A stretch of 64,000 nucleotides of DNA. It comes from Norana najaformis. Its lineage: Eukaryota; Annelida; Clitellata; Crassiclitellata; Hormogastridae. The notes under the pieces were generated by a model that was given only the letters and a program-made list of their open reading frames with translations, did not search any database and was not told where the DNA came from. Shown here in pieces: positions 10,301-20,477 of the stretch (position 1 is the first letter of the stretch; each line of letters starts with the position of its first letter). The stretch lies in the NCBI GenBank assembly GCA_964023275.1, contig OZ029927.1:20450762-20514761 (forward strand). The letters run 5' to 3'. The position numbers and the translations under genes are program-made.

Positions 10301-13300
10301 TCAAAACTGAAAACATTCCTCTTCCACAGATCGTATCCTGACACCCCTTCTTCCTGTTCTCTCTCTCTTTCCTCTCCAACCCCAACATCACCCACCGTGT
10401 ATCTGCCACGCTGTCTCTCTGCCTGACTCTTGGATCTTGACCTGGAACCGAACCCTTTTGCCTATCGATGTTGTTTTGACTGAGCGCCTGTGAATAAGCT
10501 GATCCCCGCGGCGCGGCTTTCGTTGGGCGTTGTAGAAATCTTGGAATTATGATTACGATTATGCATGCATCTACGTGTGTATGTACGTATGTACGGATGT
10601 ACGTATGTATGTTTGTATGCATGTACGTATGCATGTATGTACGTATGTATGCATGTACGTGTGTATGTTTGCATGCATGTACGTATGTATGTATGTTTGT
10701 ATGCATGTACGTAAGTATCTGGTTATTTGTATAGCGTAGTTTAAGAGCTTTAAAAGGCGCCTAATTACTTAAGATACTGGGTCATCTGATGTGTTGGTAA
10801 ACGCCTATCAATAAAAAATCGAAACCTTTCAACGTCCAGCTGTATGTGCAAGTATAATAGTCTGGAAATTTATATTACATTTTAATGCGTGTTTTGATAT
10901 TCGTTTGAGCTTTTAAGTTAGCACCCGGTCTGAAGAAGTCTTAATATCTTCTATATTATGCCAAGTTAATATCGATGAAGCATTTTAATAAGACACGTTG
11001 AGCGTTTGGTTATAAAGTTTTGAACGTATTGTAACAGGTACAGTAATTTAATATTATCCCGTATTAGCAAAGGTCCTCAAACGAAGTGTGTCCTAAGACC
11101 AACGCTAGAGCGGTAGCAGATGGAAACTGTCTGGTGTTAAAAAACTTTCATTGTCACATGCCGCAAGATTGTTTTGTCTAATTACTTTTAAAGACCACAA
11201 TAATGTCTGGCTATAGGCTACAACAACTGTGCTTTGCTACCACACAGTTGGTATCAAAGAACGATTCAGTTGCATTAGTATGTAGTATTTCATAACAGTG
11301 AAGGCGTGGTCTTTAAGTAAGACTGAATGAACTTTTGGCTGGAGCGCAAACACAACAACCGCAGTCACGTAACTGTAGTCTCAAGGCAATGAATTGTTTC
11401 TTTCACGATGAGCCGCTCAGCGCTCGTGTAAGATAATATATGTACATATATATGTTACCTTAACTTTTCTCGTGGGAAAAGTCGACCGACAGGTCTGCTA
11501 TGAATAGTTTCATGGGCATTTGTCTTAACTAAATATTCCACTAAGCTGTCCATGGATGGTTACACTTGAAGTTCTAAATATTTCCCAGCAGAAGAAAAAT
11601 TGGAAACATCGACTGCAGCAGCTGTCTCTCTTTTGTTCATTCAGCTACCACATCCCGTCGTTTATCGTCGTCATTATCTTCTATGACTAGTACTACCACA
11701 ACCCGTACAACTACCAAGACTACTAAAACATCTACCACTTCCAAGGCTACTACAACCCCTACCACTACCAAGGCTACTACAACCTCTACCACTACCAAGA
11801 CTACTACAACCCCTACCACTACCGAGGCTAATACAACCCCTAAAACTAACAAGACTACTACAACCCCTACCACTACCGAGGCTACTACAACCCTTACCAC
11901 TACCAAGGCTACTACAACCCCTACCACTACCGAGGCTACTACAACCCTTACCACTACCAAGGCTACTACAACCCCTACCACTACCAAGACTACTACAACC
12001 CCTACCACTGCCGAGGCTACTACAACCCCTAAAACTAACAAGACTACTACAACCCCTACCACTACCGAGGCTACTACAACCCTTACCACTACCAAGGCTA
12101 CTACAACCCTTACCACTACCGAGGCTACTACAACCCCTACCACTACCGAGGCTACTACAACCCTCACCACTACCAAGGCTACTAGAATCCCTACCACTAC
12201 CAAGGCTACTACAACCCCTACCACTACCGAGGCTACTAGAACCCCTACAACTAAAAAGACGACTTTGACCACATTTACGACTCGCAAATCACCAGTAAAT
12301 TCGCCTGAGCTTCAAACAACTTGTATCGCCCAAGAGATTCCTTCGTCAACAGGTATTTTGATGAATATTAAAATTACTTGCGCTTTTCTCGTCGCTTTTG
12401 CTATTATTTATAAACCCGTGAATTAATTTCCAATATATAATATCGTGGCAATAAGTTATATATATCATCGAAAACTGCGAATCGCTTTGACAAGACTACA
12501 ATTCTACATTCCTCAGGACTACGCTTCTTCAATGTTTCCATTAAGGCGTGTGAACATTTTTATCCTGTGCAATAAACAATTCTTCATTGAGCTATGTAAA
12601 TAATTGACCAAGGCTATTTATGCCATAGTTGAATGGTTGTTGTTTAGTTTATGCGTAGGTCAAATGATCCTCCGTTTATTTGATTCGACTCCTTGGTGAA
12701 TTCAATTAACAACGCTCTTTTCTCTTACAACATTCTTCCTCTGCATTACCCTCCATCACTTTATTTTCACTGCAGGCCTCTGACCAACCAATTGTGAATC
12801 TTCAATGTGATTTTGCTTAGAAGCAACCATCATTCGGCATTATGATAACGGCACTATAAAAGTTTACGGATTAGATTAGAAACGATTAACAGTCGTATTT
12901 TATCTGGAAATGAGAAAATTCTTAGGGAGCTATGTAAATGCCATCACATTATGTTATTGTATTGTATATTATTTTACTACAGTGCAATGCAAGGCATTGC
13001 ACTGTATTGTATTGCTATATATCTTATTTTAGAACATCACAATATATGCCATACAACACACCCGTTACATTAAGCTACACGCGCTCTGCACTAGACAACA
13101 TGTGGTCAGCTACGTTGCCTTATATATTCCGCTGCACTGTTCTGCACTGGTATAACAAAGGACGTGTTTCAAATGTTTTTGTAGGACTGATCGACTTGTT
13201 CCCCATAAAAGAAACTCTCATAATCGTTTTGCTATTCGTCGCAGTTGCTTTCATTGTCGTAGCTGTAATAGTTGTCTTCCGAAAGCGCAAATAGTAAGTA

Positions 13301-14656
13301 GTTACAATCGCTGGAATGCGTAATTACGTATTCTTTTCTAGGATTTAAACGGTTATTGGATTCATAACAGTGGTCCATGTTTCAGTGTTTGCCTTGGGGC
13401 AAATCTTGCATACTGAAAACTTTGTCTTTCCTGTGCCTCTTTTCCACATCGACAACGCAGGTCCTCCGCTGTTCTGTTGTAACTTGTGTAAAGTATTTTA
13501 CCTGGGTGGTTTGAAAGCCACCAGCAGAATTCGCTTCCTTTATCCTGGCTAGCAATGGGCTGAAGCTCACCTTTGAAGCCAGTAACTTGACTCATAATGC
13601 GGCTAAGATTGTTCTGGTGCAATTTTTGCCAATCTCAAATATGCTATAATTGTTACTGAACAGCCACTGTCAGTCCAAACGTTGAACCAGGGAAAACCAC
13701 TGAAAGAAGTAGAGCTTTATACAATTTATGTTTCTAAAAGTTAGCAAATTTGCTATTTCGCTAATTTTTCAAATCGCATGCAGCGAAAGCGAATATGTAA
13801 ACCCAAAACTAGTGTATATTACGAGTCGAGTTGTATGTTGTACGAAAAGCATCATTAACCCCAACTGAAGTATACTTGCTTTTCCAATGTGCGTAAACGT
13901 TCTTTGGGCCCACAGTGGAAAGAAATGTATTTCTTTCTCATTAACTGCTGCCTCTGTACTATTCATGTTTTGTGTAGCGCTAGACGTAATGAAGAATCAT
14001 ACTTGAAGAAGACTAAGCAACAAATTGAATCGCCTTCATCTGTTTACGAAACCCTGGTTCCTCATAATACATCGTCAGATGGTAGGCCTACTGTTCCGCC
14101 CGATAACACTATCCACGCCGAGTTGGAAATGACTCAATGGCCAGCGATCCCATCCAGTAATGCCATCTACGCCAGCGTGCAACCCACTGGCGGACCGGTC
14201 GACATGATCAAAAACGTCGTCTACGCCGATCTAGACTTTCTGCAGAAAGTTCAGCAAAAGCCAAAGAATGTTGGCAAAGTAGCCGCCTGTCTCAGTCCTA
14301 TTTATTGCTCTTCATATGAGCCACCCACTTCAGACATCAACACATTGTATGCCGAACCCTTCAAACCAGATAAACCACATACAACTGAATATGTCCTCGC
14401 CAAGGACGCAGTTGCTGATGGACAGAATATATATTCCTTGGCTAAAGAAATCCCATTGCACGACCCCACTGTGGTTTATTCAGCACCTAACAAGCCAAGA
14501 AAGGCATCTACCCTAACGGGTAAAGGAGTTCAGGATGCTGGTCCTATCAATCTCAAAGCGAATAAAGTAAAACACCCAGCAGCAACTAGAGGCACTGGTT
14601 CACAGGATCAAACTCCAATTTATGCAGAGCCATGCAAACTGAAAAAGTCGCCTTAA
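7378..14656 (+). CDS. Gene 2: receptor with a single chimeric CTLD, long mucin stalk and longest ITIM tail
   Basis: The proposed exons are signal peptide 7378-7423 (MEQLWLRSLLVAFLS), CTLD1a 7870-8220, CTLD2b 9050-9232, stalk 11645-12352 (original acceptor at 11589), TM 13161-13293 and tail 13978-14656. They sum to 2100 nt, giving 699 aa in frame. CTLD1b and CTLD2a, present in genes 4 and 6, are missing, and the space is filled by a reverse-oriented LINE fragment. Both flanking introns are phase 1, so CTLD1a (with DWCKT and SSLIIIS) joins CTLD2b (GYPDDS, KQC, VVCQT) into one hybrid domain. The conserved Trp before GYP is lost. The stalk is the longest in the array. The tail of about 225 aa has SVYETL, NAIYASV, NVVYADL, NTLYAEP, NIYSLA, VVYSAP and PIYAEP. 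One expected motif Tyr is His (NTIHAEL). This is probably a surface receptor; expression is unproven. Confidence 0.72.
8250..9022 (-). mobile_element. LINE (CR1/L2-like) 3' fragment replacing two lectin exons of gene 2
   Basis: Minus-strand frames read VQELTLKERVNNVCRTCFYHL, then AHVFIWSWIDYGDAVFAGL and LQSVLHAAARMIEGIPK, typical of the C-terminal part of reverse transcriptases of CR1/L2-type non-LTR elements. The 3' end (lower coordinates) has the GGCGC-TTTATAAA-TTTTCGATTAC tail with ATTAC repeats. Comparison with genes 4 and 6 places its right edge near 9022 and its left edge near 8250. About 1.9 kb of ancestral intron and exon sequence is absent at this site. Confidence 0.75.
9437..10560 (+). 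mobile_element. 5'-truncated LINE fragment starting at the RT YADD motif
   Basis: An open frame from 9437 to 10426 begins VYADDTQLFISFSP and continues with LNPSKTEF, NLGVIFDQNLTFSDHI, KLDYCNSLF and LLWNKLPPELR, the palm end and thumb of a CR1/L2-like reverse transcriptase. The paralogous introns of genes 4 and 5 are uninterrupted here, which fixes the insertion edges to about 9437 and 10560. The tail ends in ATTATGATTACGATT. The frame is nearly intact, suggesting a recent insertion. It lacks the endonuclease and most RT motifs, so it is not autonomous. Confidence 0.8.
10567..10715. repeat. TATG/TACG array in gene 2 intron
   Basis: Degenerate tetranucleotide repeat (TATGTACG family) downstream of CTLD2b. 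Counterparts lie at 33560-33795, 45738-46055 and 60845-61095. In gene 3 only a stub remains near 21200-21225, at the lectin deletion junction. Confidence 0.85.
11589..12352 (+). CDS. Gene 2 stalk exon with 30-nt coding minisatellite and two possible acceptors
   Basis: From the ancestral acceptor (exon start 11589) the frame breaks after about 12 codons because one base is missing compared with gene 3, and a TGA follows. A second acceptor, with a strong pyrimidine tract ending at AG 11643-11644, opens the exon at 11645 in phase 1 and in the correct frame for 235 codons plus junctions. From about 11700 to 12250 the exon consists of near-perfect units of the type [19 protein letters not shown] and TTTTPKTNK, encoded by a roughly 30-nt tandem repeat. 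Confidence 0.68.
13978..14656 (+). CDS. Gene 2 cytoplasmic exon, full-length tail
   Basis: This is the only tail that reads without interruption to the ancestral C-terminus (CKLKKSP, then TAA). About 225 residues carry around nine tyrosines in repeated xxYAxx contexts. The second motif reads NTIHAEL, so its tyrosine codon has become histidine, while the neighbours SVYETL, NAIYASV and NVVYADL are kept. The distal half contains NTLYAEP, NIYSLA, VVYSAP and PIYAEP, which lack the hydrophobic +3 residue of an ITIM and could bind other SH2 or PTB partners. Disrupted homologous sequence is recognisable downstream of the early stops in genes 3, 4 and 5. Confidence 0.75.
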
Positions 14657-14842
14657 CTCTTGTATGCCTCGGCCATTATGCATGTGTGTATCAATACACT
14701 TAGTATGGCGCCTTTTAAGTATCTCTCTGAAGCGCTGCATACTTGGCAACCTAAATGATCTAAATAATTTGCGTATTAGGGTTGGTTAAGAACCTTTGCC
14801 GAACAGAGTATAATGCAACAGTATTTATATACAACAGAAAAC

Positions 14843-14848
14843 ATTAAA
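14843..14848 (+). terminator. Candidate poly(A) signal ATTAAA of gene 2
   Basis: ATTAAA in the context ACATTAAAGTCC lies about 190 nt after the gene 2 stop. The same hexamer recurs at 25311-25316, 37295-37300 and 49650-49655, roughly 250 nt after the ancestral stop positions of genes 3, 4 and 5. Confidence 0.35.
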
Positions 14849-14899
14849 GTCCATCGCAGGAGACGGCAATATGATCTCTAAACGATGTACAGGAACGAG

Positions 14900-17095
14900 G
14901 CGCCTGCATTGCACCAAACTTCCACTGTTCATATAAATATTTGTCATCATATATTATGTACTGGTTCTTATATTCTGATGCAATATATAATAGCACATAA
15001 TGAGACTTCTGTTAGTCGGTGACAGTAGACAACTTCATGTTATCCGAGTATCATTAATCGAGAACATTAAATATTCGACGAATTTGTGATTGCATGCACT
15101 TTTATCTGGTTACAATTAGGAAATAATAATCGAAGTTTTCTTTTTATCTAGTGGTACAATTAACTTCTGTAAAATACTGAGGTGATGCCTTAAATATCGA
15201 GCTTACTACAAAATAGACTTTAGGTTATATGAACTTACAGAAACTTGTGATGTAAATGTAATTCTAAATCTCAGAAATTTCTCCGAGCCACACAACAGCC
15301 TCGTCAGGGAGACCAGATTAAATACCGGATCTATACCTAATCTAATGACTTCTATTGCGCCGTTATCATAATGCTCAAGATATCAATCGATGTTCGCTTC
15401 AAGTCAAAATTGCAGTCAAATATTATTTACCGTGGTAAAATATGCTTAGGGATCACAGAAGACCACCTTACGAATAGCTCTTGTAAAAGTTGAGCCACTC
15501 ATTGTAATACAACCAGTTTATATTATTGTCTGCTCTACTCGAGTGTGGTTTATGTTGTAATTTCGGTTAATGTCAAAATCGCAGTCATATATCATTTAAA
15601 GTTATAGAAGCCCCTGAAATTCTTATAAAAGCCGCAATAGCCAGGTTAATTGGTAAAATCTTTGTGGGGATCACAGAAGACCACCTTATGAATAGCTTTT
15701 GTGAAAGAGGAGTCACTGAAATCCAGCTCATTGTAATGCAAGCAGGATACATTATAGTCTGCTCTACTCGAGAGTGGTTTATGGTGTAACTACGGTTGAC
15801 ACTAGAGCCGAGACGAATGCGTCTCTCTAAATAGTATCTGAAATCTAATATGCCTCATCGAAATTTCCGTTTGGTCTGCGTGAAGCTTCTATCTGATGTC
15901 ACATGGGGTATAACTTCTCGCCTCTGGTATTAAGTGCTGAATATGCATATATTCATGCATGAATATAGACCAATGAATATGCATGAACGTTATTATGGAG
16001 TGCCGTTGTTCTAAGCAAATTTCACTCCTAACCTCCCTCCTCGACGGCTCAGATTCATGAAATATTATCCAGGTATTACCGTTTACATTTTTGGAGAGTT
16101 GTGATTTCTAATGTCATATTATGACCCGGTTAATCAAATGGTAAGCCAATCATAGACGTGATTTTCGGAGGGCAACGGAGTACCCTACCTAACCCCCACT
16201 TTTGGATCACACTTCCTACCTTTTCAAACTGATGATAAACAACTCCCTTAAAATTTATTTTGAGCCTGATCATCCCGAACTCTTAAAGCGGTGATGTCGT
16301 GTACTGAATCTGCAAGAGTGCCGAGATGAGTTTGATAGTAGTAACTCGCTTCATAAAACTTAACAGTTTTGATCGAAACAATTCATTTTCATCGCTAGGC
16401 TGTACAGTATCTTTCAACCATCGGTTCAAGGCACTCACCATATCGTATATAATTATATATATATACACACACACGTTCGCCTCGATGCCCCAATGTGAAG
16501 TTCATCGTGTTTACATCTGCCAAGCTTAATGGCTATAGTTTGTATGTGCAATGCAAAAGTACGAGCGCACTGCATTTAATATTGGGGTAGGTTGCTTTTG
16601 CAATGCCAATTGCATTATTATGGTCTACACTGAATTGCAGAGAGATGAACTTAACGTAAGAAAAAAATACAGTACAGGTCTGAATATTCATCAGCTTTTG
16701 AATCAGGTCAGATATTACCGAAAGAATTAAAATATTGCAACAACTAACAACACACCTGCGAGAACTAATAAATAAAATAATAATAAATAAAAATGACCAT
16801 AATAAATTCAATTTTAGGCCCAGAAAAGCCTCAATTTCATATACTAATTACGATTGCCTGGACTATTTAAGCGAGAAATCCAGTCACTGCCTAGTCCCAC
16901 ACGGCTCAGCTTTCAAGCTAAGCAACAGCTTTAGTGAAAGACAAGTGACTCATCATATAATGCACCACTGCATCCATTAACTTCCTTTTTCGGCGCTAAC
17001 TGTGTACTGAAATGCGCAGAGGCGTAACGTTTACTAAGTTACACAAGTTGGCGAATCAAAGCGAATATCATTATTCCGTGTTATAATAGGTTTAA
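14900..17095. repeat. 3' flank of gene 2, duplicated intergenic sequence
   Basis: Homologous to the flanks of genes 1 and 3-5 up to about 16180, with internal re-duplication of the segment ATCACAGAAGACCACCTTA (about 15455 and 15670). The region 16280-17040 matches 26480-27150 and partly 50650-51260. An open frame in the unit 3 copy (26623-27150) is interrupted in the others, so I do not call it a gene. Confidence 0.45.
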
Positions 17096-17097
17096 CA

Positions 17098-17395
17098 AAA
17101 AGGAGAAGCCCCTGAGCTATCCCTCAGGGGTAGTCATTTATTTCAGGTGCTACCGAATTTATTTTTCTTAGACTTGACATATAAGGACAAGTGGCAAGTC
17201 CTCTCTTTCGCCGTCTGGTCTTCCCACTGAGAGTGAGCACGATTAATGTAATTATATTCTAGGTGAGTTGGCTAGGGTCACAAATGGAACCGATATCCCG
17301 AAACAAATTTCTGCCCTGGCGGCGATTTGAACCACCGAGCTTACGATTAACAGCCCAGCACGCATTCCAGTTAGGAAGAGAATCTGTTCAATCCA
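17098..17395 (-). mobile_element. tRNA-Asn-derived SINE, copy in unit 2
   Basis: The right end, read on the minus strand, is tRNA-like with GGCTGTTAATC (anticodon loop with GTT, Asn) and a B box GGTTCAAATC. The body extends toward lower coordinates and includes a CCCCTGAG-CTCAGGGG inverted repeat at about 17107-17130. The same element occupies the matching place in units 3 and 5, so it was duplicated with the units. Confidence 0.6.
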
Positions 17396-17789
17396 TGTTT
17401 CAGTGGCTCACCCCAAATGACATAATTTACTACCAACTTTAGTTGTCATAGACATACACGGCTTGTCTAGTTTCTTCAACAATCGTTGAACATATCTTGT
17501 AGACTGCCGTAGAGACCACCAAAAAGGCCCACACATTAACACAATCATAGAAAGGTCGAGACAAATAACGACGATCGAAATTGTGACCTTTCCTGTCTCT
17601 GACTTTTCACGAGGCTAAATACCAATATGTAACATACTGCAATGTAATACCTAGTTTATGTAGCGCCTCTTCCAGAGATCTCCACAAAGGTGTTTCCAAC
17701 TCTGCCTTGGCGAAGCAGAAGTATTTGACTTATGGCAGAAGGCGCCTTAAATAGCCGCCGGATCCATAAGGCAGGGAGCACGAAGAAGA

Positions 17790-17810
17790 TCTTTCCATAT
17801 ATATATATCT

Positions 17811-17874
<64 letters not shown>

Positions 17875-17875
17875 A
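17790..17875. repeat. AT-rich palindromic junction and (TA)n, unit 2
   Basis: GAAGATCTTTCCATATATAT followed by a (TA) run of about 60 bp. Same site as 5246-5330 and 27939-28050. Confidence 0.7.
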
Positions 17876-19191
17876 ACAGACAAGACATGACGTCGCATAG
17901 CAGTTGCGCACGCAAAGGGAAAACCAGTTCACCCTTCGCTTGGGTTCTACATGATTGCAGTGACATTCAACCTTCCCCTTGTCCCCTTCTTTCTTTGGTT
18001 CACCTCTTTCCACCTCTCACCTTACCACACTGAGTTTTTGGTTTATTTCACATATCAATATAACTTTTTAATTATACTTTGGAAATTGGGACCAGATCCT
18101 CTATAAGCCAGTAGCTTATATCCGACTGCACTTTATTCAGAATCTTGATATCTTGATTGTAAAATGCTTAGTTTGGTGCAAAACAGTTTTGATTGACTGT
18201 GGTTGTCGTATCGCTTCACGATCGAGGTAATAAGCGTGAATGTAAATGCATACGTTTTCTATAGCGACCGTATGGCCTCGACCATGCTCATTTCAATGAA
18301 TTTATCTGGTGAGATCCTTCACCACATCTGTTCTTTTGAATGGGCGCCACGCCATTTAAGGTCCCCGTGTACGGATCGTGTATGTAGATGATTTCATGTG
18401 GCAAACGTTTAGACACGACCCTACTTCTATGAATTTATCGGGTCAGATCGTTTACCACCGCTTCAGTTTGAAACTCTGAATGGGTTCTGAGCAACTTTGA
18501 GGTCTCTAGCACAGACCATGGTAAATGTAAATGTACATCGTTTTCTATAGCGACCGTGTGGCTCGACCCTGCTCATTTTTCATTGACTTTATAGGGGTGA
18601 GATCCTTCACCGCCGCTGCCCGTTTGAATGGTCACCACACCATTTAATGTACCCGTGCACGGCAAAATAGCCCATTTAGGATGTTATCTTAGGCCAGCAT
18701 CGTTCAAACATGGGTACCTAAATGTTGTGACGCTAGATTTTCAGAAGGACCGCGATGGTAAAGGGCCTTACAAGATAAAATCGTTTAAAAAAAAGTTGAC
18801 GGTCAATAAAGTCGGCCACTCGTAGCCCAAAGTCCTAGAGGCTATGCATAACATCTTCATCGTGAGCAGATTAATTATGGCTGGGTTTACATTCGAGCAG
18901 TTTGTACAGTTTCATTATGTACGGCAAAGGATGAGGGTCTCATTTGACCCTTGACCCAATGAGGTCAGATGACTGACATGGTAACCAATCGCTTCAGCGC
19001 TCACCTTACAACGCGGAATGTGCGGGTTTGAGATTCCTATGAAGCGGTCAATGAGAATTGACCTTGATCATAATTGTAAAAATAATAACAACACTAATAA
19101 TAATGTAATACTACGTAATAATAGTAATAATATTATGTATGATGTATACCTTGGGAAAACAAAAGTAATAATAACAGCAATAAAAATTTTA

Positions 19192-19222
<31 letters not shown>

Positions 19223-20389
19223 ATGAAAATACATACATACACACATACATACTTACGTTATATATAAGCACAATGCATTCATGCAAACACAAGAAATCAG
19301 CATCGAAGCCTCATTTAGTTATGAGTATCTCGTGTAACCGGAAGATGAGTGAGTGTTAATGTCAGGGATTTTTAAAAATGATTGGTTTCTTGGGTGGGGA
19401 ACGTTTTCCTCATTTAAATGGACTTTGTTTACAAACTGAAATGGTATACCGAAAGAAAATTCATCACATCAACAAATTTTGTTATAGGCTTGCCAAAAGA
19501 CTCAGCTATGACTAGGGACAGATGATGGATTATTCTCCCCTCGTTGAATAATACAAGATGGATGCGGGTTCTTAGGTACAAGGATTTGACGGCTGGAGTG
19601 CAAACACGACTAAAGCAGACCCACAACTGGAAAATCTTTCCTTACGGGTATCTTGCTAGGTATATAAGTTAACAATTTCACATGACGAATACGGATTCGA
19701 AGCCTTTGCACAGATTTCCAAAGTAAAATGCCCATTATTCAATGTGCTACAAGGCCATACCAAGCTAAGCTCAATAAGGAAGTAACAGTGCTCACCACAG
19801 ATCTATCTCTTTGCTGCACAACTCCAAACTCGTGCAACAAATTATAGTACATAAGTGATAATGACCCTCTTAAATTTGATTCATTCGGACGCCCTTCGAC
19901 TACTGCAACTTCATCACATAGCAGCCCTACCCAAGTTCAGAATCCATCAGCTTCGTTTTATCCTCAACTGTTCCATAAACAGTGAAACAATAAACAGCTG
20001 TAACGTAGGCCTACACGCTAGCAAGTCATGAGTACTGTGAAGCTTAACTGTGACCCAATGGATAAATGGTTTAAGCGTTTTAAAATCACAATATTCCAGA
20101 ATCAGATCCAACATTCGCATATGATAACAGCAAAAGGCATACATGCTACATCCTGCTATTCGACTCTTACCAGATAGCCGTGTATATTTTAGTGGTGACG
20201 TTAATTCACTGCATGGGCGGTATAGTACGCAGAAACTACGTCAAATGCGTAAGGGGAATGAAAGCTACTGTAATACATTACTTTTCGCGTTATAAACAGT
20301 CAATGTAGGCCTATTTGCTAAACAGTGTTGCATGTTAAACTGAAGTAGGTATGTATCTAATCTGGTTATATTCAGAGGATAGATAAAAA
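17876..20389. repeat. Intergenic repeat block upstream of gene 3
   Basis: Contains two full copies of the 125-bp module (about 18250-18365 and 18540-18665), a partial copy between them, a shortened (AAT) array near 19070-19230, and sequence collinear with the blocks upstream of the other genes. No gene is seen. Confidence 0.5.
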
Positions 20390-20477
20390 AACGAACAGTT
20401 TATGAATTCTTCATTCTGCCAACAGTTAGCGCTTGTCCAGAATCGTTCAGCTTCATTCAGCCAGGAAAGGTTGATTA

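Noticed and set aside
11637-12287. Long Val-rich frame on the minus strand opposite the gene 2 stalk
   Set aside because: It is the antisense shadow of the Thr-rich coding minisatellite.
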